A stretch of 41,810 nucleotides of DNA. Source: an uncultured Fidelibacterota bacterium (GTDB taxonomy: Bacteria > Fidelibacterota > Marinisomatia > Marinisomatales > TCS55). The notes below the pieces were generated by a model that did no database searches, was not told the DNA's origin, and was given only the letters and a program-made list of their open reading frames with translations. Both the position numbers and the translations under genes were made by a program. Positions 27,730-37,087 of this stretch are shown here, in pieces. Location: the NCBI GenBank assembly GCA_913049685.1, contig CAJWZD010000016.1, positions 1 to 41,810 on the forward strand. The letters run 5' to 3'. Within the stretch, counting starts at the first letter, position 1, and each line of letters opens with the position of its first letter.

Positions 27730-28142
27730 TAATTTAACTTGTCTAAATATTGCTGCAAAAAAATAGCTGCAGCTGTTTGATCAATTTTATATTTATTATA
27801 ACCGGTTTTTATTCCTTGAGATATTAGTGATTTTTTTGCGCTTACAGAGCTAAGTCTTTCATCAAACATTACAATAGGAATATCTATCTTATTTTGTAAA
27901 TATTCTTTAAATGCTTCAACTTTGCCTGTTTGTTGAGTTTTTTTTCCATCCATCCCAACCGGAAGACCAATAATTAACTTCTCAATATCATAATCACTAA
28001 TTATTTTTACTAATTCATTTAAAATATACTGCAAATCAGAAATAATAAGAGTTTTAAGTGGTTTTGATATTATTTGATTAGGGTCTGAGATGGCTAAGCC
28101 CAACCTCTTTTCTCCGTGATCTATAGCTAAAAGTCTTCCCAT
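27726..28142 (-). CDS. ruvX: RuvX/YqgF Holliday-junction resolvase-like protein
   Basis: A 138-residue RNase H-fold protein with LAIDHGEKRLGLAISD at the N-terminus, IIGLPVGMDG in the middle and FDERLSSVSA with the C-terminal DQTAAAIFLQ. These carry the conserved acidic residues of the YqgF family, which matures pre-16S rRNA in some bacteria and may process recombination intermediates. It overlaps lnt by four bases and follows relA/spoT by seven. Confidence 0.95.
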   Translation of the reverse strand: MGRLLAIDHGEKRLGLAISDPNQIISKPLKTLIISDLQYILNELVKIISDYDIEKLIIGLPVGMDGKKTQQTGKVEAFKEYLQNKIDIPIVMFDERLSSVSAKKSLISQGIKTGYNKYKIDQTAAAIFLQQYLDKLNY

Positions 28143-28149
28143 TTATTAG

Positions 28150-30336
28150 TTAATTTTGAATGCGAGATATATTATCTATATTTTTAACTTCAGAAACTTT
28201 CTTTAAGACCCTGTCTAATTGCTTAATGTTGCTTACCTGAACTATAAGCCTTGCTGATGCTACTGAATCCTTAACTTTAATATCCACAGAGGTAATATTT
28301 ATGTTAAGCTTTGAAATTGTTTCCGTCATATCCTTTAATAGCCCTTTTCTATCTTGACCGACAACTTTAAGATGTACATTGAATAAATCTGATCTTGAAA
28401 CCTCCCATTCTACAGGAACAAGCCTATCAGTTTCTTCGCTGGAGATTGGAAGATTATAACAGTTTGCGCGATGAACGGTCATTCCTCGTCCCCTAGTTAC
28501 AAAGCCAACCATACTGTCACCTGGTATTGGATTACAACATTTTCCAAAATTTGCCATGACATTTTTAATTCCTTGAAGCTTGATGCTCTTGCTTTCATTT
28601 TTTCTAAAACTAAATATTCCACCATCTTGATCTTTTCTCAAATTATCTTCGTTAATGATATTTTTATCTAAAAGGTCTCGTACAGAAATTTCGCCTTTAC
28701 CAATAGATTCAAAGAGCTGATTAACGCTTCCTAAACCAAATTTTGAATATGTATTCTTTAATTTTTCTGACTGATTAATCATTTTTAATCTTCTTAAGCT
28801 TTTTACAAATAATTGTTCACCTATTTTAATACTCTCTTCTTTTTCTTTTTTATTTAAGTAGCTCTTAATCTTATTTCTAGCTTTAGAGGTTACCGCAAAC
28901 TCAAGCCACCCATAATTTGGTCTTTGAGAGGTGCTTGTGATAACTTCAACATTATCTCCATTTTTAAGAATTGTGTTCAAAGGAGAAACTTTATTATTAA
29001 TTTTAGCACCTAAGCAATTCTCACCAACTTCTGTATGTACGCTATAAGCAAAATCTATCGGGGTTGAATTTGCAGGTAGCTGAATTAGGTCTCCGGTAGG
29101 TGTAAAAACAAAAATTTCATCACCAAAAAGATCGATTTTCAAAAGATGCATAAACTCTTTGGGGTCGTTTTCTTCACTTTGAAGCATATCTAGTAAATCT
29201 CGAAGCCACTCAACATGCGAATCAATACTCTTTGATGATACATCCCCTTCTTTATATCTCCAGTGTGCCGCTACGCCTATTTCTGCAGTTTTTTCCATAT
29301 CTTCAGTTCTTATTTGAATTTCAACGATTTTACCTTCAAGCCCAAATACAGTTGTATGAATGGACTGATATCCATTGCTTTTTGGCATAGCTATAAAATC
29401 TTTAAACCTTTCCTGAATAGGTTTAAACCTTTGGTGTAAAATACCTAGCGCTAAATAGCAATCTTCAATTTTATTGACAACAACTCTAACTGCCATAATA
29501 TCATTTATTTCTTCAAAAGATTTTTCTCTTTGAATCATTTTGCCGTAAATAGATGAATGCGATTTTGAGCGACCATAAACACGTGGATTTATTTTATTTA
29601 AAATAAATTCATCATTCAAAGCTGATGTAATTAAATTTATGTATTTTTCTCGTTCCTTGTTTGACGATCTTAGTTTTTTATCAATTTCTTTGTAAGCATC
29701 AGGATTTAACACTTTAAGAGCAAAATCATCCAACATCCATTTAACACTTGCCATACCTAATCTGTGTGCTAGTGGAGCATAAACATCACGAGTCTCAATA
29801 GCTATTCTATGCTGTTTAATTTTGGACATATGACTTATTGTTTTCATATTATGAAGCCTATCAGCAAATTTAATTATGATGACTCTAAGATCCCTTGCAA
29901 CTGAAATAAGCATTTTCATAAAATTGCCTGCCTGCTGAGCTTTTCTAGTTGTAAAATGGATTCCACTAAGCTTGCTTACGCCGTCTACTAGCTCTGCAAC
30001 ATTATCACCAAATTCTTTTTTTATATCTTCAAGAGATGTGTCCGTATCTTCTACTGTATCGTGTAGCATGCCCGATATTATTGTAGTAACATCCATATTC
30101 CAGCTAGCTAAAATTTTTGCAACCTCGACACAATGAGCTTCGAAATATGGTTCTCCAGAAAGTCTTTTTTGACCCTCGTGACGCTTTAAGCCAAATTCAT
30201 ATGCTTTCCAAAGTTCTACCTTTAATTCATCACCATCATTTAATTCATAGTGCTTAATACTTTGAAGCAGCTTGTTGAATGTGCTTGGAAATTGACCTCC
30301 AATAAAAGGAACTAGTTTTGATATTGGGTTATCCAT
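28150..30336 (-). CDS. Bifunctional (p)ppGpp synthetase/hydrolase RelA/SpoT
   Basis: A 728-residue stringent-response enzyme. The HD hydrolase domain has H in EAHCVEVA and HD in MLHDTVEDTDTS (about 90-100), then the synthetase domain with GRSKSHSSIYGKM (about 250) and NGYQSIHTTVFG. A TGS domain (FVFTPTGDLIQLP) and a C-terminal ACT domain (HLKVVGQDRKGLLKDM) follow. Both catalytic domains look intact, so it should both make and degrade (p)ppGpp. It overlaps dnaB by eight bases. Confidence 0.97.
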   Translation of the reverse strand: MDNPISKLVPFIGGQFPSTFNKLLQSIKHYELNDGDELKVELWKAYEFGLKRHEGQKRLSGEPYFEAHCVEVAKILASWNMDVTTIISGMLHDTVEDTDTSLEDIKKEFGDNVAELVDGVSKLSGIHFTTRKAQQAGNFMKMLISVARDLRVIIIKFADRLHNMKTISHMSKIKQHRIAIETRDVYAPLAHRLGMASVKWMLDDFALKVLNPDAYKEIDKKLRSSNKEREKYINLITSALNDEFILNKINPRVYGRSKSHSSIYGKMIQREKSFEEINDIMAVRVVVNKIEDCYLALGILHQRFKPIQERFKDFIAMPKSNGYQSIHTTVFGLEGKIVEIQIRTEDMEKTAEIGVAAHWRYKEGDVSSKSIDSHVEWLRDLLDMLQSEENDPKEFMHLLKIDLFGDEIFVFTPTGDLIQLPANSTPIDFAYSVHTEVGENCLGAKINNKVSPLNTILKNGDNVEVITSTSQRPNYGWLEFAVTSKARNKIKSYLNKKEKEESIKIGEQLFVKSLRRLKMINQSEKLKNTYSKFGLGSVNQLFESIGKGEISVRDLLDKNIINEDNLRKDQDGGIFSFRKNESKSIKLQGIKNVMANFGKCCNPIPGDSMVGFVTRGRGMTVHRANCYNLPISSEETDRLVPVEWEVSRSDLFNVHLKVVGQDRKGLLKDMTETISKLNINITSVDIKVKDSVASARLIVQVSNIKQLDRVLKKVSEVKNIDNISRIQN

Positions 30337-31699
30337 TGAATGCTGATTCTGATTCGGTTTGACTTATAGTAGCCGAGTTTTCAAATCTAGCAAATCGATC
30401 AATGAATGTAACATTTATATTTCCCGTTGGACCATTTCTTTGTTTAGCTACAATAACTTGAGCCTTACCCTTATCCTCATCTTCCTGAGAATATATCCAA
30501 GGACGATATAAAAACATAACAACGTCTGCATCTTGCTCTATGGCACCTGATTCTCTAAGATCAGATAGCTGTGGACGCCTGTCGGTTCTATTCTCAACAG
30601 CTCGAGACAATTGAGACAAAGCAACTACTGGCACTTCAATTTCCTTAGCTAAGTTTTTAAGCGATCTGGAAATATGTGAAATTTCTTGCTGACGACTTTC
30701 AACTCCTTTAGGGCCACTCATCAATTGCAAATAATCTACAATAATCATTCCAATGTCTTTTTCTGCTTTGAGTCTTCTAGCTTTTGCTCTAACCTCTAAA
30801 ACTGACATACCTGCAGTATCATCTAAATAGATTGGAGCTTTGGCTAGCTGATCAACTGAAAGACTTAGATTTTTCCATTGACTTTTTGGAAGTTTTCCTG
30901 TTCTAACTAGATGGCTATCTACTCTACCCTCAGCACAAAGGAGCCTCATCGCTAGTTGGTTATTTGCCATTTCTAGGCTAAACATTCCCACGCCAACTTT
31001 ATCTATTACAGCTGCATTCCTGCCCATTGATAAAGCCAAGGCAGTTTTACCCATACCAGGTCTACCAGCTACAATAACTAATTCACCAGAATGAAATCCT
31101 GATGTTATATTATCTAAATCGGTTAAGCCTGATGCGACACCCGTAACAGTACCTGGTGAAGCTGCTATTTTATCTATTTCTTTAAATGTGTTATGAAGCA
31201 TTGATCCTAAATGATCAAATCCTCCTTTTAGTCTTTTTTCTGAAATATTAAATATAGCTGATTCTGCGGCATCTAAAATATCATCAACATCTTGATTATC
31301 CTCGGAGGCATTTTTTGAAACATCATGCGAAACACTGATTAGAGTACGAAGAATACTTTTTTCCAAAACAATTTTAGCATAATGCTCTATATTTGCAGTA
31401 GTAGGAACCGACTGTGCAAGTCCAGAAATATAATGTGCTCCACCAACACCTTTTAGCTCATTTTTCTTCTTTAATTTATTTACAACAGAAACTGCATCTA
31501 TCGGCTCACCTTTATCAAAAAGATCAACCATACATGATGCAATTCGAACATGCGCATCTTTATAAAACATGGCTGGTCTTAGCCATTGCAACGCTTTGCT
31601 TACAGCTTCCTTTGTTAAAAGCATTGAACCAAGAACTGCTTCTTCTGCTTCAATTGATTGAGGCTGTCCTATTAATTCAATTTTTTCTTCTTTAGGCAT
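30329..31699 (-). CDS. dnaB: Replicative DNA helicase DnaB
   Basis: A 456-residue helicase with the N-terminal DnaB helical domain (EAEEAVLGSMLL) and a C-terminal RecA-like core: Walker A GRPGMGKTAL (Lys218), IIVDYLQLM as Walker B, and ALSQLSRAVENR and LRESGAIEQDADVV for later motifs. No intein is present. The gene follows udgA by six bases and overlaps relA/spoT by eight. Confidence 0.97.
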   Translation of the reverse strand: MPKEEKIELIGQPQSIEAEEAVLGSMLLTKEAVSKALQWLRPAMFYKDAHVRIASCMVDLFDKGEPIDAVSVVNKLKKKNELKGVGGAHYISGLAQSVPTTANIEHYAKIVLEKSILRTLISVSHDVSKNASEDNQDVDDILDAAESAIFNISEKRLKGGFDHLGSMLHNTFKEIDKIAASPGTVTGVASGLTDLDNITSGFHSGELVIVAGRPGMGKTALALSMGRNAAVIDKVGVGMFSLEMANNQLAMRLLCAEGRVDSHLVRTGKLPKSQWKNLSLSVDQLAKAPIYLDDTAGMSVLEVRAKARRLKAEKDIGMIIVDYLQLMSGPKGVESRQQEISHISRSLKNLAKEIEVPVVALSQLSRAVENRTDRRPQLSDLRESGAIEQDADVVMFLYRPWIYSQEDEDKGKAQVIVAKQRNGPTGNINVTFIDRFARFENSATISQTESESAFNG

Positions 31700-31705
31700 T
31701 TATTT

Positions 31706-32374
31706 TTAATCTAATAATTTTTGAATCAATTTAAAATCTTCCCATGCTCCATGCTTCCAATTAGGATTCCTAAGTAATGCTGCAGGATGGTAGGTTACTA
31801 TTAATGACCTAGAGTGGTATTTATGTAAAACGCCTCTCATTTCTTTCAACGACTTTTCCACACCCAAAAGGGTCTTTCCGGCAATTCTACCTAAAGCTAC
31901 AATGAGTTTTGGCTGAATCAAATCAATTTGATTAATCAGATAGGGCTCGCACTCGTCTATCTCTTCTTTTTTTGGGTCCCGGTTTTCAGGAGGTCTACAT
32001 TTTAATACATTGCAAATAAAAACGTCATTATTGCGAGACCTATTTATGGCTAAAAGCATTTTGTCTAATAATTTTCCCGCTCTACCCACAAAAGGCTCAC
32101 CGCTTAAATCTTCTTGCTCTCCTGGAGCCTCACCAATAATTAACAATGATGCATTTGGGTCACCTGAACCAAATACAAAATTCTTTCTTAAATTACCAAG
32201 ATCGCACTTTAAGCAGTTTTTAATTTTATCCTTAAATATACTTAATCTATTTGGATCATCTTTCTTAATTAAGCCTGTGGGAAATTTTTCTGCATTATTA
32301 TTCAATGATAAAAATATTTCATCACCATACAAATCTTCTAATTGTCTAAAATATTTTTTCTTATCGCCATCCAA
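31706..32374 (-). CDS. Family 4 uracil-DNA glycosylase (UDGa type)
   Basis: A 222-residue protein. Motif 1 GEAPGEQED and motif 2 YHPAALLRNP are the family 4 form. Four cysteines for a 4Fe-4S cluster lie in NCLKC, LKCRPP and ECEPY. It removes uracil produced by cytosine deamination. The first 50 residues, before LKNCLKCDLG, are an extension not typical of the core. It lies 21 bases after rpoZ in the housekeeping run. Confidence 0.93.
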   Translation of the reverse strand: MDGDKKKYFRQLEDLYGDEIFLSLNNNAEKFPTGLIKKDDPNRLSIFKDKIKNCLKCDLGNLRKNFVFGSGDPNASLLIIGEAPGEQEDLSGEPFVGRAGKLLDKMLLAINRSRNNDVFICNVLKCRPPENRDPKKEEIDECEPYLINQIDLIQPKLIVALGRIAGKTLLGVEKSLKEMRGVLHKYHSRSLIVTYHPAALLRNPNWKHGAWEDFKLIQKLLD

Positions 32375-32395
32375 AGCTTTCGCCCTTAAGCAAAC

Positions 32396-32677
32396 TTATG
32401 ATTCATCTTCATCGTTTTTTTTCCAATCAATATCCCCATCTAAAAACTCATTAACAGATACAGTTGTAGGTTTTACAAGTTCTTCGTAATCATCGGGATT
32501 GGTTTCAATCAACTCGTCGTATATACCCATTTCTTCTTCATCATTAGATTCAATGATTTCCTCAACTATTCTATCGCTTAATACTTGCTTTGCTCTTTTG
32601 GACATAACTACTACTGATTCATATATATCCCCAGATTGGTCCTCCATATCTCGAATAGATATTGGCTCAAGTGACAT
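32396..32677 (-). CDS. rpoZ: RNA polymerase omega subunit, acidic C-terminal extension
   Basis: A 93-residue protein. The RpoZ core is DIYESVVVMSKRAKQVLSDRIVE, then an acidic region. Position between gmk and the following genes supports this call, since gmk-rpoZ is a common pair. I use the ATG at 32677, set by AAAGGAG just upstream; the longer frame would hide that site inside the gene. The start overlaps the gmk stop by 11 bases. The C-terminal half is rich in E and D (NDEEEMGIYDELIETNPDD). Confidence 0.85.
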   Translation of the reverse strand: MSLEPISIRDMEDQSGDIYESVVVMSKRAKQVLSDRIVEEIIESNDEEEMGIYDELIETNPDDYEELVKPTTVSVNEFLDGDIDWKKNDEDES

Positions 32678-33242
32678 AAGATACTCCTTTAGTTTCATTT
32701 CTTATAATTTCTAAAATTTGATTTGTAGCGACTTCAAGTTTATCATTAACTACAGTAAAATCAAAATTTGATTTGTGAGATAATTCAAACTCAATCCTTT
32801 GAAGTCTTTTTGCTATTATTTTCTCAGAATCTGAACCTCTTTTTTCTAATCTTATTTGTAAATCATTTATGCTTGGTGGTTCAACAAAAATTGATACTGT
32901 TTGATCTGGATAAAGTTTTTGAATAGATAATGCACCTTTAACATCAAGCTCTAATAAAATAAGATTTTTTTTATCTATTGATTTCTGAATTTGAGACTTT
33001 GATGTTCCATAATAACAATCAAAATGGTAATTCCATTCTATAAATTCATTTTTATCTATACCTTCGATGAATTCTTCATTAGTTACAAAATAATAATCTA
33101 TTCCATTTTTTTCATTTTGTCGCATTTTTCTTGATGTATGAGAAACTGAAAACTGCACCTTATCTTCTTTTTTAAGAATTTCTTTGCATAAGGTAGTTTT
33201 TCCAGAACCAGATGGAGCGGTAATTATCACTAAATTCTTCAT
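32667..33242 (-). CDS. gmk: Guanylate kinase
   Basis: A 191-residue kinase that converts GMP to GDP. The P-loop APSGSGKTTL (residues 9-18), SVSHTSRKMRQNEKNGIDY for GMP binding, and the LILLELDVKGA Walker B segment are present. It overlaps yicC by four bases at its start and rpoZ by 11 at its end. Confidence 0.97.
   Translation of the reverse strand: MKNLVIITAPSGSGKTTLCKEILKKEDKVQFSVSHTSRKMRQNEKNGIDYYFVTNEEFIEGIDKNEFIEWNYHFDCYYGTSKSQIQKSIDKKNLILLELDVKGALSIQKLYPDQTVSIFVEPPSINDLQIRLEKRGSDSEKIIAKRLQRIEFELSHKSNFDFTVVNDKLEVATNQILEIIRNETKGVSYVT
32684..32690 (-). promoter_or_regulatory. Ribosome binding site deciding the rpoZ start
   Basis: AAAGGAG on the minus strand, six bases before ATG 32677 and within the gmk coding region. 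It supports the shorter rpoZ start. Confidence 0.8.
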
Positions 33243-34099
33243 AAAATATTTTGTAATTGCTCTCTAATTTTTTCAGCTTCTTCTTTCATCTTAATAATAT
33301 TTTTAATAATCTTTTCAGAAAAACTTTTTGAGCCTATTGTATTTATTTCTCTACTTATTTCCTGCACAAGAAAATTGAGACCTCTTCCTGCGGGTTTCGA
33401 TGTTTTTAAAATTTTTTCAAATTGAGAAAAATGGCTTTTTAATCTGATTATTTCTTCGGTAACATCTGATTTATCAGCTATATGCGCAATTTCTTGATTC
33501 ATTCTTACTTCATCAAATTGAAAATCTTTTAATATATCAGAAACCCTATCCTTAGTTTTCTTTATTCTCTTTTTATATTCAAGTGGTAATTGTTTTTCAT
33601 TAAAAGATAATATTTTTCTTAAGCTAACTACCCTATCTAAAATATCATCTCTAAGTGCGGCGCCCTCAACCTTTCGCATTTTAATTACTTTGCTTGATGC
33701 CTCCTTGACAGCTCTAAGAATTAATTTTGGACTAATGCCACTTGATTCATTAAGAACAAATAAATCATTTGTCGTTATAAATTTATTAATATCTAGTTTA
33801 TGTCCGTATTTTTTTTTGACTGTAGATATTGCTTCAAATAATAGCTCTAATCGACTATCATTAAGCGCAAAATTTTTCAAGTTATGATTTGAGTCTAGTT
33901 CAAAATTTATGAAGACCGTTCCCCGAATTATTTTTTCAGAAAGGAAGTCTCTAATACTTTTTTCTACAGAATATTCTAAGTCTAATCCTCTGATTTTAAG
34001 ATCAAGGACTTTTCCATTAATGCATTTAATGCTAGCAGTAATTTTTTCACTACCCTTGCCAGCTGACGCCCTGCCAAAACCTGTCATGCTTTGAATCAT
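33239..34099 (-). CDS. yicC: YicC-family protein (endoribonuclease family)
   Basis: A 286-residue protein. The YicC N-terminal domain (MIQSMTGFGRASAGKGSEKI) and the DUF1732 C-terminal domain (FEKILKTSKPAGRGLNFLVQ, then EINTIGSKSFSEKI) are both clear. Members of the family act as endoribonucleases in some bacteria. A GGAG eight bases before the ATG and a candidate promoter upstream make it the probable first gene of the long housekeeping run. Confidence 0.94.
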   Translation of the reverse strand: MIQSMTGFGRASAGKGSEKITASIKCINGKVLDLKIRGLDLEYSVEKSIRDFLSEKIIRGTVFINFELDSNHNLKNFALNDSRLELLFEAISTVKKKYGHKLDINKFITTNDLFVLNESSGISPKLILRAVKEASSKVIKMRKVEGAALRDDILDRVVSLRKILSFNEKQLPLEYKKRIKKTKDRVSDILKDFQFDEVRMNQEIAHIADKSDVTEEIIRLKSHFSQFEKILKTSKPAGRGLNFLVQEISREINTIGSKSFSEKIIKNIIKMKEEAEKIREQLQNIL

Positions 34100-34126
34100 T
34101 TATTTTACTCCAAAATAGTTCAATAA

Positions 34127-34156
34127 ATTACAATTTTCATTCTGTTCTTAAAACAA
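34127..34156 (-). promoter_or_regulatory. Candidate promoter of the yicC-gmk-rpoZ run
   Basis: On the minus strand TTGTTT (34156-34151) is followed after 18 bases by TGTAAT (34132-34127), which matches five of six consensus bases. It lies in the 77-base gap after the PorV/PorQ-like gene. The -35 match is weak and the DNA is AT-rich, so this is tentative. Confidence 0.3.
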
Positions 34157-34176
34157 TTACTAAAAATGATAATGTT

Positions 34177-35238
34177 TTACAGCTTCTCAATATATTTTAA
34201 TATAAAATCAGAATTCATACTCAACGAAATAAGATGAGTTGACCCGAGTCCTGAATTTATTGGTTCGTTAACAAATGCATAGTCTATAGAAATATCGCTC
34301 CAACTTAAACCAACACCAAAAGTAGTGGCATTAATTTGATTTTTTCCTAGCCTTAGCTCAATTCTTTCATTGTATTTAATATTTAATCCTATCATGGTGT
34401 ATGTATTGCTTGTATTAAATGTTTTAATAAGCTTATCGCTTCCATTGGTATCCCACTTGAAATCAGCACTACCAATTAATTGAATTTTTGGTTTCTCAAA
34501 GTAATGTTGATGTGAAAATCCAACAATTAATATGGGCTTAAATCTTTCAACTGTTCCATTATTCCATACTTGCCAGCTTGTAGTTGCGTCTCTAATTAAA
34601 AGCCCTACTTTTCCATCTCTCCATAAACTAGAAAGCAACCCTATATCAAGACCCATGCCTGCAGATGAATATTCACTTAGATTATGAAAAAGAGATTTTA
34701 TTGCTATACCGTATGAAAATATACCTTTGTCCCATGATGTGCTTAGATGAAATCCTGTTTGTTTCTGAGTGAAAAATGATAATTTTTCTTTATCAAGCCT
34801 CTCCCCCTCATCAATCAAACCGTTACCTTCACCTATGTCTCCCGAACCGGGCACTCCATCTAAACCAAAGTCTAGCAACATATCTCTAGTATCAGGGATT
34901 TTATCTATACCTTCATGCATGATAATTAGACTTAGTGGTCTTTTGAAGTTTTTGAGTGGTATGCCAAAAAGATCACTGCTTATCATACCTCCTAGTCTGC
35001 TTTGATGTGTATAGTGTAAATTATGCTTTGTATTGATGTTTATAGATGCTGGATTAAAGAGTGATGATATAGCTGTTCCCTCATCTGTAGCTAATGCTGA
35101 CCCCAAGGATTGACTTCTGGCGTCACCAGCGCTCTCAAAAACCTGCCATCCATATTTTACCCAATAGGTTTGAGCTGATGGGAGTGAAGAAAATAAAATT
35201 ATAAAAAAAATTATCATTTGTTTCACATAATCATTCAT
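34177..35238 (-). CDS. PorV/PorQ-like outer-membrane beta-barrel protein
   Basis: A 353-residue protein. A signal peptide (MIIFFIILFSSLPSAQ) is followed by AGDARSQSLGSALATDEGTAISSLFNPAS, a pattern of the PorV/PorQ (UPF0164-like) family, then alternating beta-strands ending in short aromatic-rich segments. An acidic glycine-rich loop (GLDGVPGSGDIGEGNGLIDE, about residues 126-145) could bind calcium. PorV/PorQ proteins help anchor or secrete type IX cargo in Bacteroidetes; here a role with C-terminal-domain cargo such as the giant protein is plausible but inferred. Its start overlaps selB by eight bases. Confidence 0.7.
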   Translation of the reverse strand: MNDYVKQMIIFFIILFSSLPSAQTYWVKYGWQVFESAGDARSQSLGSALATDEGTAISSLFNPASININTKHNLHYTHQSRLGGMISSDLFGIPLKNFKRPLSLIIMHEGIDKIPDTRDMLLDFGLDGVPGSGDIGEGNGLIDEGERLDKEKLSFFTQKQTGFHLSTSWDKGIFSYGIAIKSLFHNLSEYSSAGMGLDIGLLSSLWRDGKVGLLIRDATTSWQVWNNGTVERFKPILIVGFSHQHYFEKPKIQLIGSADFKWDTNGSDKLIKTFNTSNTYTMIGLNIKYNERIELRLGKNQINATTFGVGLSWSDISIDYAFVNEPINSGLGSTHLISLSMNSDFILKYIEKL

Positions 35239-37087
35239 TCAAATAATCACCCCTGATTCTGAAATTATCTATTCTCTTAGTTAATTTTATTTTATCGCAA
35301 AACTCTAAGATCGGGATTGCATTTTTTCGTGTTACGGAAATCGTTTCTTTTAGCTCTGGAACGCTTAACTTAGCGTTTCTGTTAAAATGAAGAGATAATT
35401 TATTTTTTAAAATTTTATAACTATTAACATGCATCCAGAGATCTGAATCTACCTGAATCGCCACCCCCTCATTTTTTAAAAAATAAAGAAGATTTAGTGC
35501 TTTTTTTTGATTTTCATGGACATTTATTGAGGTTAGAAGGCTAAAGCCAGCTTTATTTAAAATATTTTCTATATTTTTAGCTATTAGAGCGTCTTCATTG
35601 CTTAATATAATTTCATTGCTTTTCAGTGAGAGACCACCCTCATTTTCGACCACATCACTTTTCATATTACTAACAACATATTCAAACCACTCCTTAGCAA
35701 AATTAACCTGATGAAGTAATTCGTCTTTTGATATTGATTTTTTAAATTTATTGCTTTTATGAAATTTGCTTAAATTTCTATTAATCTCTTTTTTTGAGAT
35801 CTCTAAATTGTCAGATAAAAAAATAAATCTTTCTGACTCCACAACCCCATAATCTTTCATCCATTTTTGAATCTGTCTTTGAGATACATTAAATATTTTT
35901 GACCAATTTGTAATCGACAATGGCTTTCGCCAATTGCGAACAAGTGCCTGAGCAAACCTTTTTGAGCTATCTACTTCAATTTTTTGAATATTTTTCTTAA
36001 GCTCTTTTTTTCTGTATTTTGGGTTATTATCTAATATTTTACCGCCAGCTATAGTCACCATAGGCGATATACTTCTAATTATTAATCTTTGATCACACAT
36101 TGGTGTAATTTGCTGATCAAGATCGAATAGGATATTTGCTGATTGTCCTGGTAAAACCTCAACTCCGTATGTTATTGCCTTAGCAATTACTCGACTGGTT
36201 CCAATATGAATATGCACTAATTGCTTGTCAACTATTTTCCAATTTTCAATATTCATCATTTTAATATATGCAATTATTTTAGATGTTGGTCCAATGCGAT
36301 CTTTTTCAATTAAAACCGATCCTCTTTTTAATAAAGAATGTTCCATATTTGAAATATTTACAGCCGCCCTGTCTCCCATTTTAATCAAATTAGTTTCTTT
36401 TCCATGGGTCTGCAAAGATCTCACAATTCCAATATCATCACCTGGAAAAACGTCAATTTCAGAATTCTTTTCTAATCTACCTGATAAAACAGTTCCGGTT
36501 ACAATAGTCCCAAAACCCTTTTTAGAAAAAACTCTATCAACTGGCATGTAAAATATACCTCTATCTTGACCTTTTTGAATATTCTTTGAAAGATGTAATA
36601 TTTCGTTTTTAAGAATGTCTAGTCCAGTATCGTTTTTTACAGATGTTTTAATAATTTTTGCATTTTGAAAATTTGTATCCTTAATTCTTTGCCTAATCTG
36701 ATCTTCAATAATCGATAATGCGCCCTTATCAGCCTTATCTACCTTAGAAACAGCTATAATAGCATGCTTAATATTTAACAAGTTTAAAATTTCAATGTGC
36801 TCATGAGTCTGAGGCATTAATCCATCATCCGCTGCAACAATAATCAATGCAATATTTATTGTTGAAACTCCAGCTACCATATTTCGTATAAATTTTTCAT
36901 GACCTGGAACATCGATAATTGTTATTTCCTTATTAAGATAAGCAAAGCCAATATCAATAGTCATGCCTCTTTTTTTTTCTTCTAAAAGCACATCGGTATC
37001 GGTTCCAGTTAAAGCCTTTACTATTGATGTTTTACCGTGATCGATATGACCTGCGGTTCCAATTACAATTTGAAAGGTATTGATCAA
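35231..37087 (-). CDS. selB: Selenocysteine-specific elongation factor SelB
   Basis: A 618-residue protein that brings Sec-tRNA to the ribosome at UGA with a SECIS. The GTPase domain has GTAGHIDHGKTS (residues 9-20), MTIDIGFAYL and DVPGHEKFI, followed by VSKVDKAD. Beta-barrel domains follow (FGTIVTGTVLSGRL), and the C-terminal half carries the winged-helix repeats that bind the SECIS. It starts at TTG 37087, overlapping the TGA of selA in a TTGA. Its predicted target, the selenoprotein at 8983-10119, is also in the window. Confidence 0.95.
   Translation of the reverse strand: MINTFQIVIGTAGHIDHGKTSIVKALTGTDTDVLLEEKKRGMTIDIGFAYLNKEITIIDVPGHEKFIRNMVAGVSTINIALIIVAADDGLMPQTHEHIEILNLLNIKHAIIAVSKVDKADKGALSIIEDQIRQRIKDTNFQNAKIIKTSVKNDTGLDILKNEILHLSKNIQKGQDRGIFYMPVDRVFSKKGFGTIVTGTVLSGRLEKNSEIDVFPGDDIGIVRSLQTHGKETNLIKMGDRAAVNISNMEHSLLKRGSVLIEKDRIGPTSKIIAYIKMMNIENWKIVDKQLVHIHIGTSRVIAKAITYGVEVLPGQSANILFDLDQQITPMCDQRLIIRSISPMVTIAGGKILDNNPKYRKKELKKNIQKIEVDSSKRFAQALVRNWRKPLSITNWSKIFNVSQRQIQKWMKDYGVVESERFIFLSDNLEISKKEINRNLSKFHKSNKFKKSISKDELLHQVNFAKEWFEYVVSNMKSDVVENEGGLSLKSNEIILSNEDALIAKNIENILNKAGFSLLTSINVHENQKKALNLLYFLKNEGVAIQVDSDLWMHVNSYKILKNKLSLHFNRNAKLSVPELKETISVTRKNAIPILEFCDKIKLTKRIDNFRIRGDYLNE

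Noticed and set aside
34100-34176. Terminator after the PorV/PorQ-like gene
   Set aside because: A short stem with a bulge and weak T-run can be drawn, but it is not distinct from the AT-rich background.
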